Source of the DNA: UBA6059 sp964351595 | GTDB lineage: Bacteria > Bacteroidota > Bacteroidia > Cytophagales > Cyclobacteriaceae | NCBI GenBank assembly: GCA_964351595.1 | Contig: CAYGOT010000018.1 | Location: 1-64,000, forward strand | Length of the DNA: 64,000 nucleotides | Reading direction: 5' to 3' | Part shown: piece after piece, positions 45,140 through 53,108 of the stretch | How the letters are laid out: every line of letters begins with the position of its first letter | Position numbering within the stretch: the stretch's first letter is position 1 | The notes under the pieces: model-generated | What the model was told of the DNA's origin: nothing | Databases searched by the model: none | What the model saw: the letters and a program-made list of their open reading frames with translations, nothing else | Program-made: the position numbers and the translations under genes

Positions 45140-45406
45140 ATGGGCTTCCAACTCATCGATGTGCGCGAGAACTATGAATATGAGTTCTCCAATCTTGGAG
45201 GTCTGCACATTCCGGTAGGTGTGATTGTTAATCACTTGCCGGAAATCTCAAAGGACAAGAAGGTCGTGGCACTGCAAAGGTGGAGGGGCATTGCCAAAGC
45301 TATCGAGCTACTTCAAACGCGCCACGGGTTTGATAACTTATATAATTTGAAAGGGGGAATCTTGGCTTGGAAGGAAGAGGTGGATCAGGGGTTAAGTGTT
45401 GCCTAA
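45140..45406 (+). pseudogene. Decayed copy of the moeB rhodanese tail
   Basis: An 88-codon frame that is a close copy of the last 88 codons of moeB (43159-43425). The translation follows it through FQLIDVRENYEYEFSNLGGL and AIELLQTRHGFDNLYNL. In between, the active loop HCKGGGRS is replaced by ALQRWRG because of a two-base loss and a one-base loss that together restore the frame. The catalytic Cys is therefore gone. There is no E1-like domain upstream, so it is a remnant of an old partial duplication. Confidence 0.85.
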
Positions 45407-45743
45407 AACAAGCGAAAAGCCTCCAAAGCCCAATTTGGGAGAACTCAAACCAACCAGTAGAAATTCCTCAAAATAGAATTAGTTTCAAATGTAGCTTAGT
45501 GTTTAAGCATGAGAGGCAATACCTTCTTCTATCTGAACTAATTTCAGAATTACTATTTCAAAAGCCTTTCAATAGTACCGTATTGGATTGGTGATGAAAG
45601 GAGGCTCTATATTTAAACCTTACTTCCAGTAAGAGAAAATTTAAAGAATAGCATTTCTTGCACTTATTAGATGCAAATTGAGTGTCATTCTTTTATCACG
45701 TTCGATAATGTTTAAGGATATGACCCTCTGAAAAATTATTGAT
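45407..45743. other. Gene-free gap before glycosyltransferase
   Basis: About 340 AT-rich bases with stop codons in all frames I could follow, apart from one short TTG-started frame (45367-45594) that overlaps the rhodanese remnant and has no family resemblance. I see no repeat or RNA gene. Confidence 0.4.
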
Positions 45744-46697
45744 ATGATATATTTTATGATCCCCAATAGTCCATCTCCAAGTTGGGGTATAGGTATGATT
45801 TTGGAACTCAGTAAAATGTCAAACATACATGATATTGAGAGCCAAGTACTATCAACTGGTAAGGTGAGTATTAATTGGTTTAAAGATAGCCCTGAAATCA
45901 GTGAATTAGACCACTGTACAGAAGGTATAGCATTGACGGATATCCTGATTGTCCCTGAAGTTTTGGCATCAAACAAAAAAATAGGGCAAGTGAGTTGTAG
46001 AAAATTTGTCCTTATACAAGCCGGATTCTTTATCAATATGGGTTTAAAGGGATCTGCAAATTTCCAGCAATTGGGATTTGAAGGAGCAATTGCGGTGATG
46101 CCCCATATCCAGAAGATTATTGACAAATTTTTGCCGATTGATTCTTATATCATACCACCATTCGTTCCTGATTTTTTTAGTGAAAAAAGTAAAGTTGAAG
46201 TTGCGAAGAGAGAGCATCGGTTAGTAATATTTCCCAAGCCGCTGTATCGTTCAAATTTCGATTTTGAAATATTGCAAAGTCTCTTAAGGAGCAGAACGGG
46301 CGCGGTTGTAAAAAATAACTGGGAGGTAATTAAGTTGGGTGGTTTTAATCATAATGAGGTCGCAAAGTTGTTATCGACTAGCGCAGTATTCATTAACTGC
46401 AACTGTTTCGAAGCTTTAAATACGACAGTAGTGGAGGCCATGGCTTGCGGCTGTATTAATTTTTGCTACGAAGCTTATGGTGGTCAAGATTTTCTAATCG
46501 ACAGGCACAATGCCTTTGTATTCAATAATAATTATGTTTTTGATCTTGTAGCGTCTGTTTTTGATTACATAGACAATTGGGACTCGAGAGTTAAAGATTT
46601 GCAACAAGTTCAAGAGGGTGGATATAAAACTGCCTCCCTATATAGTAGATCTTCCACGGAAGTAGCGCTACTACAGTTCTACAATCAAGTGCTTTAA
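45744..46697 (+). CDS. Glycosyltransferase-like protein (GT-B type)
   Basis: A 317-residue protein. The C-terminal half looks like the donor domain of a GT4-type glycosyltransferase: LGGFNHNEVAKLLSTSAVFI, then TTVVEAMACGCINFCYEAYG (the EAMACG motif, with a Cys and Glu-rich loop) and DFLIDRHNAFVFNNNYVFDL. The N-terminal half is unremarkable. It is AT-rich and lies 237 bases before the lasso cluster on the same strand, so it might belong to it, but this is not shown. Confidence 0.65.
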   Translation: MIYFMIPNSPSPSWGIGMILELSKMSNIHDIESQVLSTGKVSINWFKDSPEISELDHCTEGIALTDILIVPEVLASNKKIGQVSCRKFVLIQAGFFINMGLKGSANFQQLGFEGAIAVMPHIQKIIDKFLPIDSYIIPPFVPDFFSEKSKVEVAKREHRLVIFPKPLYRSNFDFEILQSLLRSRTGAVVKNNWEVIKLGGFNHNEVAKLLSTSAVFINCNCFEALNTTVVEAMACGCINFCYEAYGGQDFLIDRHNAFVFNNNYVFDLVASVFDYIDNWDSRVKDLQQVQEGGYKTASLYSRSSTEVALLQFYNQVL

Positions 46698-46933
46698 ATC
46701 AATTGTCAGAGCAATGGTAAATCAACTTATTATGGCTGGTATTATGAAATGCGAATTTTGATTTGATGGGTTTTTGGAACTCCTTTTTTTTAATGAGTGA
46801 TACCGGGACATGATTATTCAATATGATCGATCCCGAATAATTCCGTGGCAGGAGTTTTTGATGGTATTCTATATTCGTAGACCAAGTAAAGTAGCTACTT
46901 TTGAGCTAGCCGCTAAATAGAATTAACCCAACA

Positions 46934-47833
46934 ATGAAATATCACTATCAGGCCTTCGGTCTAAGTATTGCGTCTGAAATCGAGCTCCCAGAACTGCCCA
47001 CTTTTGAAACTACCGACCCTGATTTAACAATAGCCTTTGGAGAAGCCCCAGATCGGCTTGCAAACCCTATCGCAGAGAATGTACTTGTGCAATCAGCGCC
47101 CAATGAATTTCTATTGACCTATGATGGAGTAGCTAACTATTACGCCACCAATGGTAATAAAATAACCATTCAGGCTGATAAGGAGGCAGATCATGAAAAA
47201 ATCAAATTGTTTCTCATGGGCACGGTGTTAACAGCGGTACTTCACCAACGCCAACTCTGGCCTATTCATGCCAGTGGGATCGAGGTTGAGGGAAAATGCA
47301 TAGCCTTCTCGGGAATTTCAGGGGCAGGGAAATCCACTACCGCGAGTCAGTTTGCTAAAAGGGGGTATAAGGTGCTTGCGGACGATGTGTGTGCAGTGAC
47401 CATCGATGAACATGGTGTCCCGGTGGTTCAATCTGGCTATCCACAACTGAGGTTATGGAAGGACTCTCTCAATATGTTGGAAGTCGATCACAATGATTTG
47501 ACTCCTGTGAGAAATGAGTTAATGAAATTTGGCTATCCGATAGACGATAACTTCAAGCCAGAGCCTATCCCACTCAAAAGGATTTACATGCTACAGAGGC
47601 ACAACAAAGAAGGTGTTGAAATAACCGATCTGAAGGGTGCTCAAAAATTTCAGCGCATGATCCGCAGTACGCATAAAGCCGATCTCACCAAGGGCCAGGG
47701 TAATCAAAAGCTTCAATTCCAAGTATGTGGTGATGCAGCGAAGCATATAGACATCAGAGTAGTTAAGCACTCCTACAATCAGAAGGATGTAGATGATTTT
47801 ATTGATCAGCTTGAGCAGGATTTCTCAAAATGA
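46934..47833 (+). CDS. Lasso-peptide kinase, HPr kinase-like
   Basis: A 299-residue protein of the HPr-kinase-like family found in lasso clusters. Walker A GISGAGKST is at 127-135, preceded by LWPIHASGIEV, and VLADDVCAVTIDEHGVPVV follows. Characterised members (from paeninodin-type clusters) phosphorylate the C-terminal serine of the precursor. The stop overlaps the sulfotransferase start by 4 bases (ATGA). It is first in the cluster. The expected targets are discussed under findings. Confidence 0.82.
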   Translation: MKYHYQAFGLSIASEIELPELPTFETTDPDLTIAFGEAPDRLANPIAENVLVQSAPNEFLLTYDGVANYYATNGNKITIQADKEADHEKIKLFLMGTVLTAVLHQRQLWPIHASGIEVEGKCIAFSGISGAGKSTTASQFAKRGYKVLADDVCAVTIDEHGVPVVQSGYPQLRLWKDSLNMLEVDHNDLTPVRNELMKFGYPIDDNFKPEPIPLKRIYMLQRHNKEGVEITDLKGAQKFQRMIRSTHKADLTKGQGNQKLQFQVCGDAAKHIDIRVVKHSYNQKDVDDFIDQLEQDFSK

Positions 47834-48744
47834 CGACCATTGATCCAATACCAGATCAAACAACGGAAGAGTATCAACCCACCAAGCGGATCGTCTGGTT
47901 AGCTTCATACCCTAAGTCAGGCAATACGTGGTTTCGTGCTTTTATCAGCCATCTTCTCAAAGAGGAAGAGAAAGAGTTCGATATTAATAATATGGATACC
48001 CACGGTATCGCTAGCGCGCGTCCATGGTTTGATGAGGTTGCGGGCGTAGCTTCCTCCGATATGAGCTGGGAAGAACAATACACTTTTCGCCCAAGGGTGT
48101 ATGAACGAATTGGTGCGCAGGCAAAGAAGGATCTTTACATCAAGGCACATGATGGTTATTTGATTAATAAGGATAAAGAGCCGCTGTTTCCAAAATCAGT
48201 TACCAAACTCGTCGTTTACATCATTCGCAACCCTCTTGATGTGGCAGTGTCTTATGCCCATCACAATGGTCATAAAGACATTAGCCTTTCTATAACTATG
48301 ATGAATGACCAGAATCATGGATTATGCATGAACAGAAACATGTTGCCCAACCAGCTCCCTCAACTCATGGGATCGTGGAGCGGGCATGTCAAAAGCTGGA
48401 CTAATCAAAAAGAACTCCCTATCCATATCATGCGCTATGAGGATATGAAGCTTAATCCAATCGAAACCTTCTCAAAAGTTGCTGCGGCGATGGATATAGC
48501 CTTTACAGAAAATGAGATAAAGTCAGCGGTAGAGGCCACCGAGTTTAGCAAACTCAAGTCACTTGAGGAGGAGAAGGGATTCGGCGAAAGAAGCAATGTT
48601 TCAGAACGATTTTTCAGAAAGGGGGAGGTTGGCTCTTGGAGAGAAAAACTAAATGGGGAACAAGTGGCGCAGATCATTACCAACCATAAACCAACCATGC
48701 TTAAATTTGGATATCTCGACGAAGATGATCAGCCCATTTTCTAA
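47830..48744 (+). CDS. Sulfotransferase
   Basis: A 304-residue cytosolic sulfotransferase of the PAPS-dependent family. The 5'-phosphosulfate motif is WLASYPKSGNTWFRAFI (residues 23-39), the 3'-phosphate motif VVYIIRNPLDVAVSYAHHN, and the late motif FFRKGEVGSWREKL. It lies between the lasso kinase and B1 genes with translational overlap upstream and an 11-base gap downstream. It is inferred to tailor the lasso product, possibly a Tyr, Ser or Thr of a core. Confidence 0.85.
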   Translation: MTTIDPIPDQTTEEYQPTKRIVWLASYPKSGNTWFRAFISHLLKEEEKEFDINNMDTHGIASARPWFDEVAGVASSDMSWEEQYTFRPRVYERIGAQAKKDLYIKAHDGYLINKDKEPLFPKSVTKLVVYIIRNPLDVAVSYAHHNGHKDISLSITMMNDQNHGLCMNRNMLPNQLPQLMGSWSGHVKSWTNQKELPIHIMRYEDMKLNPIETFSKVAAAMDIAFTENEIKSAVEATEFSKLKSLEEEKGFGERSNVSERFFRKGEVGSWREKLNGEQVAQIITNHKPTMLKFGYLDEDDQPIF

Positions 48745-48755
48745 CATAACTAGCA

Positions 48756-49040
48756 ATGAGTGAAATAACTTTAACAACTAAAATCCAGAAGAACGATAAC
48801 TGGCTCACTTCAGATATGGATGGAGAGACAGTGATGATGGACATTGATTCTGGTAAGTACTATGCCCTCACAGAGGTGGGCACATCCATCTGGGAGAAGA
48901 TAGATGACCCTATCACCCTAGCTGAAATTTGTGATGGACTCAAAGAAGAGTATGAAGTTTCTGCTGAGCAATGTGAGGAGGAAACATTCAAGTTTGTTGA
49001 GATGATCCACAAGTTTAAGATTATAAGCGTTCTGGATTGA
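48756..49040 (+). CDS. Lasso-peptide B1 protein (PqqD-like RRE)
   Basis: A 94-residue PqqD-family RiPP recognition element. Family features: MMDIDSGKYYALTEVGTSIW and a helical C-terminal half ending EMIHKFKIISVLD. It binds the leader peptide and presents it to B2. It starts 11 bases after the sulfotransferase and overlaps the B2 start by 4 bases (TTGA). Confidence 0.85.
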   Translation: MSEITLTTKIQKNDNWLTSDMDGETVMMDIDSGKYYALTEVGTSIWEKIDDPITLAEICDGLKEEYEVSAEQCEEETFKFVEMIHKFKIISVLD

Positions 49041-49474
49041 TACTGAAATTTTTTAATCAAAAAGTTACTTTTCAATTACTGGTACTGGAAGCGGTGCTCT
49101 TTTTGTTCATTGGTAGGATGAGCGTGCTCTTATTACCATTTAAATGGATTGCGCCATGGTTAGGAGAGTTTAATAAGGAGACTGATCTTGCCGATGACGA
49201 CAAGCATAGAAAAATGCTTGCTCATATCTTTAACGCGATACATGCGACGAGCAAGTACACATTCTGGAAGAGCAACTGTCTGGCACAAGCTATCTGTTGT
49301 CAGTGGATGCTAAAACGAAGGCAAATACCCTATACCATCTATATGGGTGTGAGAAATGACAAGAATAAGAATCTACTTGCTCATGCGTGGACCAGAGTGG
49401 GTAGCAAGATCGTCACTGGTGCCTACCAATATCAACGGTATACTGTTACTGGGAAATTCGCCTACTTCGCTTAA
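49037..49474 (+). CDS. Lasso-peptide B2 leader peptidase (transglutaminase-like)
   Basis: A 145-residue protein of the transglutaminase-like B2 class that removes the leader. Catalytic Cys81 lies in FWKSNCLAQA and His116 in NLLAHAWTRV; a third acidic residue is not obvious. The N-terminus is hydrophobic. The start is TTG, coupled to B1 by a TTGA overlap. Length and motif order are normal for stand-alone B2. Confidence 0.85.
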   Translation: MILKFFNQKVTFQLLVLEAVLFLFIGRMSVLLLPFKWIAPWLGEFNKETDLADDDKHRKMLAHIFNAIHATSKYTFWKSNCLAQAICCQWMLKRRQIPYTIYMGVRNDKNKNLLAHAWTRVGSKIVTGAYQYQRYTVTGKFAYFA

Positions 49475-49485
49475 TCACCCTCCCT

Positions 49486-51405
49486 ATGAGCTTCCTTTAT
49501 GGTATCTATCAATCCAATGATCAAGCTATAGCTTCCGAGAAGGTTGAAGCTTTGAAACAGGTGTACCATAGCGAGCTTGTAACCCGTAAGGATTGGTTTG
49601 AGGATAAGTCGGTCATGCTTGGGTTTGATCATATACCCAATACGCCTGAGTCAATAGCTGAGCGCCAACCAGTGACTCATGCTGAGGAACAGGTCACGAT
49701 TGTAGCTGATGTAAGATTGGACAATCGTCCAGAACTGCTTGAGGCTTTAAAAATTTCCGATAGTGGTATAGGTGATAGCCATATCATCCTAGACGCCTAT
49801 CTCAAATGGGGTGAAACTTGCGTCGAGCGGTTGGTTGGTGACTTTGTTTTCGTTATTTGGGACGCGCGCACGCGCCAACTATTCATGGCCAGAGATCAGA
49901 TTGGTATTAAGACGGGCTATTATTATTGGCATGATGGGCAACTGGTATTTGCAACTACCCTACCGGGAATCGCTGCGGTACCAGACCTGGACCACAGCAT
50001 CGACTATGCTTGGTTGGGTCACTTCATGACGAATACCAACATGGACTCGGGAAGGACTGTCTATAAGCATGTCAGGAGCCTTCTACCCGCTCATTCCTAC
50101 ATTATTGGTCAGCACGGGATCACTTCTCACCGTTACTTTGATTTTGATAAGAATACTGAAATCAAATTGGCCGATGAATCTGCCTACATTGAGGCGTTCA
50201 GAGGTCATTTTGATCGCGCTGTGGCCGATCGGTTAAGGTCAGCATTTCCGATAGGAGCAGAGCTCAGTGGGGGATTGGATTCTGGAGGTATCAATATACT
50301 GGCAAATCGCATGCTTCGTGAGAAAGGTGAGGAGCTCACTACTTACTCCCATGTCATGGAGAAGGATGATATAGGTAAAGTGCCACCATACATCGATGAG
50401 CATGAGGCCATGCAATGGGTAATTGATCAGGAAAAATTCTCCCAGGCACATTTGCTCACACTCAAAGGACAAAATCCTGAAGAGTTGAAAAAGGAATATC
50501 TCAGGCGCGCTGGCCAGCCCCCGTTAGGTGGGCATTTCACCCTCAATTCATTGCCTACATACAAACTTGCTAAAGAAGCTGGAATTAGAACTATGCTTTC
50601 GGGGCATGGAGGGGATGAGGTGGTTACATCCTATGGAGGTGGTTATACTCTGGAGTTGCTTGGCAAGGGAGCATATACTCAATACATCAAAGCATTGATC
50701 GATAAAGCAAAGGTGAAGCAAAAGTCTCCCTTTAAATGGGTCATTGGACAGATGCTTCGTGATCTATTTCCAGCCGTTTTTTGGTACTGGCAGGGAAAGT
50801 ACAAGAAAGAGGACTTACCTGCCTATCTGGATCTTATCAAGCCGGAAGTACGTAAGGAGATGAACATCGAGGCACTCGTGTCTCAAAAAGGCAGCTGGCG
50901 CCATATGCATCGAACAGTGAGAGAAAGACAATATTATCGCACCAAGAGTGATCATCTTCATTCCCGCGCTGAGCGGACGGGTGTATTGGCTTGTTATGAA
51001 GGTATAGAGTATCGCTATCCAATGCTGGATATTCGTTTGATGCAGTTTGTGCTTTCACTTCCTGCTGAGATGAAGATCAGACATGGCTGGGGTCGGTATA
51101 TCTATCGTAAAAGTATGGAGGGCATACTACCTCATGCGCTACAGTGGCAGAAAGAAAAGCCTTCCACTTCCATCATTCCTTCTGCCAACCGAATGATGAT
51201 AGATTATCGACACAGTGACATGGAAAAGAGTGTCGAAATCCAATCTTTGGATATGCTGGAAGAGCTATTTGACGCCAAAGGGATACAACGGAAGTTGCAA
51301 ACATCGGCTAAACTATCGCAAGGAGAAGCTGAGCTTTACGGCACGCTGAGGTGGTTGGATGATTGGAGTGCCGCAATGCCACCATTAAAACATTTAGGGG
51401 ATTGA
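49486..51405 (+). CDS. Lasso-peptide cyclase (asparagine synthetase-like)
   Basis: A 639-residue lasso cyclase. The N-terminal glutaminase-like domain begins MSFLYGIYQSNDQ without the catalytic Cys2 of true asparagine synthetase, as expected for the cyclase. The synthetase domain has the PPi loop SGGLDSGG starting at residue 261. It adenylates the acidic side chain at ring position 7, 8 or 9 and closes the macrolactam with the core N-terminus. It follows B2 by 11 bases and is followed 71 bases later by precursor A1. Confidence 0.9.
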   Translation: MSFLYGIYQSNDQAIASEKVEALKQVYHSELVTRKDWFEDKSVMLGFDHIPNTPESIAERQPVTHAEEQVTIVADVRLDNRPELLEALKISDSGIGDSHIILDAYLKWGETCVERLVGDFVFVIWDARTRQLFMARDQIGIKTGYYYWHDGQLVFATTLPGIAAVPDLDHSIDYAWLGHFMTNTNMDSGRTVYKHVRSLLPAHSYIIGQHGITSHRYFDFDKNTEIKLADESAYIEAFRGHFDRAVADRLRSAFPIGAELSGGLDSGGINILANRMLREKGEELTTYSHVMEKDDIGKVPPYIDEHEAMQWVIDQEKFSQAHLLTLKGQNPEELKKEYLRRAGQPPLGGHFTLNSLPTYKLAKEAGIRTMLSGHGGDEVVTSYGGGYTLELLGKGAYTQYIKALIDKAKVKQKSPFKWVIGQMLRDLFPAVFWYWQGKYKKEDLPAYLDLIKPEVRKEMNIEALVSQKGSWRHMHRTVRERQYYRTKSDHLHSRAERTGVLACYEGIEYRYPMLDIRLMQFVLSLPAEMKIRHGWGRYIYRKSMEGILPHALQWQKEKPSTSIIPSANRMMIDYRHSDMEKSVEIQSLDMLEELFDAKGIQRKLQTSAKLSQGEAELYGTLRWLDDWSAAMPPLKHLGD

Positions 51406-51476
51406 TAATTTAATAAAACTCCTTTTGTGTATATTCACATCAAGCTTTAACCTATCATTAACCTATCAATTACGTC

Positions 51477-51713
51477 ATGAAAAAAGTCTGGAGTACGCCC
51501 CGATTAAGAAGCCTTCAGGTTAATGGTACATCTTCAGGAACTCAAAATTATGCCAATGAATCCTCTGCTTTGACTGCATTAGTTAAGGAATGTGAAAACA
51601 CAGTAACAGTACAACTGGATAATGGAAATTTCCCACCATATGGTCAATCGACTGTTTGTCCTAACCCTGAGGCCTATGTTGAAGCGTTTAAACCTTATTT
51701 TTTAGCATCTTGA
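51477..51713 (+). CDS. Lasso precursor A1
   Basis: A 78-residue peptide. Leader: MKKVWSTPRLRSLQVNGTS; core from Ser20 by alignment with its siblings, with Glu28 at core position 9 and Thr18 at -2. If cleaved one residue later, the core starts Gly21 and Glu28 is position 8. The core is 59 residues, long for a lasso, with Cys39 and Cys61, and it ends PYFLAS. The context (directly after the cyclase) and the leader motif make this the best-supported precursor. The exact cleavage site is inferred. Confidence 0.75.
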   Translation: MKKVWSTPRLRSLQVNGTSSGTQNYANESSALTALVKECENTVTVQLDNGNFPPYGQSTVCPNPEAYVEAFKPYFLAS

Positions 51714-51876
51714 TAAACTCTGCTGTACTGAGGACATGGAATCTATTCTTTAGGGACCTTATTGGTACGTTGATTAATTGATCATCATCTTTGACCTAGT
51801 TTAAATCTGGTTGAATTGAGCATTCCATTATATGCACCATTTTACTAGGTGATACATAACACAAGGTTTAATCTAC

Positions 51877-52704
51877 ATGAATCAGCCAATCATAGAGTCT
51901 TTACCTGAGCTATACCAAAATTTCCTACCCAATATATTTTTTGAAGAGACTCCCAGTGAAACCATAGCGACTTGCCATGATTGCATTATGTGTAAAGATT
52001 GGGAAGCCAAGAAGGCACGAGGCGAGAAGTACTTTACCCCAGAAGGCAGATGCTGTACCTTCTTCCCTACCATTCCCAATTACTTGATCGGAGCTCTATT
52101 ATCGGATGATTCCGAATCAATGAAGGAAGGTGTATCTCGGGTTAAGGATATCATAGATAGCAAAGTAGGGGTGACACCTTATTACTTAAGACCCCCTGTC
52201 GCATATACGGCAAAGTACAAGGCCTTTTCAAAGTTTAATTTTGGATTGGCAAGTGACCTGATATGCCCCTTTAATGATAGGTCAAATAGAAACTGTACTA
52301 TTTGGAAGCATCGAAATGCTGTTTGTTTACAATACTATTGCAAGTCTGTAGGCGCCAAGACGGGTAAGAGTTTTTGGAATGCTACTCGTAATTACTTAAG
52401 TAAGTCTGAGGAATTGCTAAGTGCTTTTGCTTGCCATCAAATGGGGGTTCGATCAACAGCTAAGGAATACAGTAACCTGCGAGCAGATGGTCTCGACGGA
52501 AAGGTAAACATCACAAGATATCAATCTATATGGGGAGATTGGATCGGACGAGAGGTCGAATTCTATAAGAAGACATTTAGTCTAGTTGATGAATTAGATA
52601 CTAAGTCTTATGCTACGAGGTTTGCTAAGTATCTAAAAACTGAGCTTACCGTCATGAAAGATCGGAAGTCAGAATTTGAATCAGCTGTCATGGAAGGGCA
52701 ATAG
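51877..52704 (+). CDS. YkgJ-like cysteine-rich protein in lasso cluster
   Basis: A 275-residue protein with ten cysteines: CxxCxxC at 33-39 (ATCHDCIMCK), CC at 59-60 (EGRCCTFFP), and C130, C140, C150, C155, C186. The block from 130 (CPFNDRSNRNC, then TIWKHRNAVCLQYYCK) resembles the CxIYxxRPxxC part of YkgJ-type iron or zinc chelating proteins. I do not know it from lasso clusters. It lies between precursors A1 and A2, so it may be a tailoring or metal-binding partner. Function is unknown. Confidence 0.7.
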   Translation: MNQPIIESLPELYQNFLPNIFFEETPSETIATCHDCIMCKDWEAKKARGEKYFTPEGRCCTFFPTIPNYLIGALLSDDSESMKEGVSRVKDIIDSKVGVTPYYLRPPVAYTAKYKAFSKFNFGLASDLICPFNDRSNRNCTIWKHRNAVCLQYYCKSVGAKTGKSFWNATRNYLSKSEELLSAFACHQMGVRSTAKEYSNLRADGLDGKVNITRYQSIWGDWIGREVEFYKKTFSLVDELDTKSYATRFAKYLKTELTVMKDRKSEFESAVMEGQ

Positions 52705-52785
52705 TGGTGAGATCTCAGTTTAGTGGCATAATTGTATTTAAGCTGTGTCCAACCCATTAATTCGAGATTCATTATCTTAACTCTT

Positions 52786-52950
52786 ATGAAAAAGGTGTGG
52801 ATATCTCCCACAATAAGAGCTCTTAAGAAAACTTCCACTCAAGCAGGGACTTCCACAAAATCCGGTGAGGACTCCTACGCTATTACTTGCTACAGGGGCA
52901 ACAATGGGGGGCGACACTTGCTTCATGGAGGCACCTGGACCCTACACTAA
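52786..52950 (+). CDS. Lasso precursor A2
   Basis: A 54-residue peptide from the ATG at 52786. Leader: MKKVWISPTIRALKKTSTQ; core from Ala20 (AGTSTKSGED...), with Thr18 at -2 and Glu28 at core position 9. The core is 35 residues with one Cys (Cys35), Gly-rich and basic in the centre (YRGNNGGRHLL) and ends TWTLH. It has no C-terminal Ser, unlike A1, A3 and A4. A short frame upstream of the ATG is not needed. Confidence 0.72.
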   Translation: MKKVWISPTIRALKKTSTQAGTSTKSGEDSYAITCYRGNNGGRHLLHGGTWTLH

Positions 52951-53108
52951 AAAGCTTATTCAAAACCTTTACTATTTCCTCAGCTCCCAACTGTGACTTC
53001 TGTAAAAGCAAGGCAGCTTTTATAACAACGAATTTTCCGTAGGCGCTTCCGGTTTGTTTTAGGTTGCCGTATGGGTAGTTTTGTGGTCATGATTCGACAA
53101 ATTTTCTC

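Noticed and set aside
43426..45406. A mobile element between moeB and its decayed tail copy.
   Set aside because: No transposase, integrase or terminal inverted repeats are visible; the duplication is noted, but not a mobile element.
45367..45594. A short TTG-started frame after the rhodanese remnant.
   Set aside because: It begins inside the remnant in another frame and resembles no family; likely chance.
46804..46835. An inverted repeat CGGGA...TCCCG upstream of the lasso kinase as an operator.
   Set aside because: Only five base pairs in the arms with a long spacer; not distinguishable from chance.
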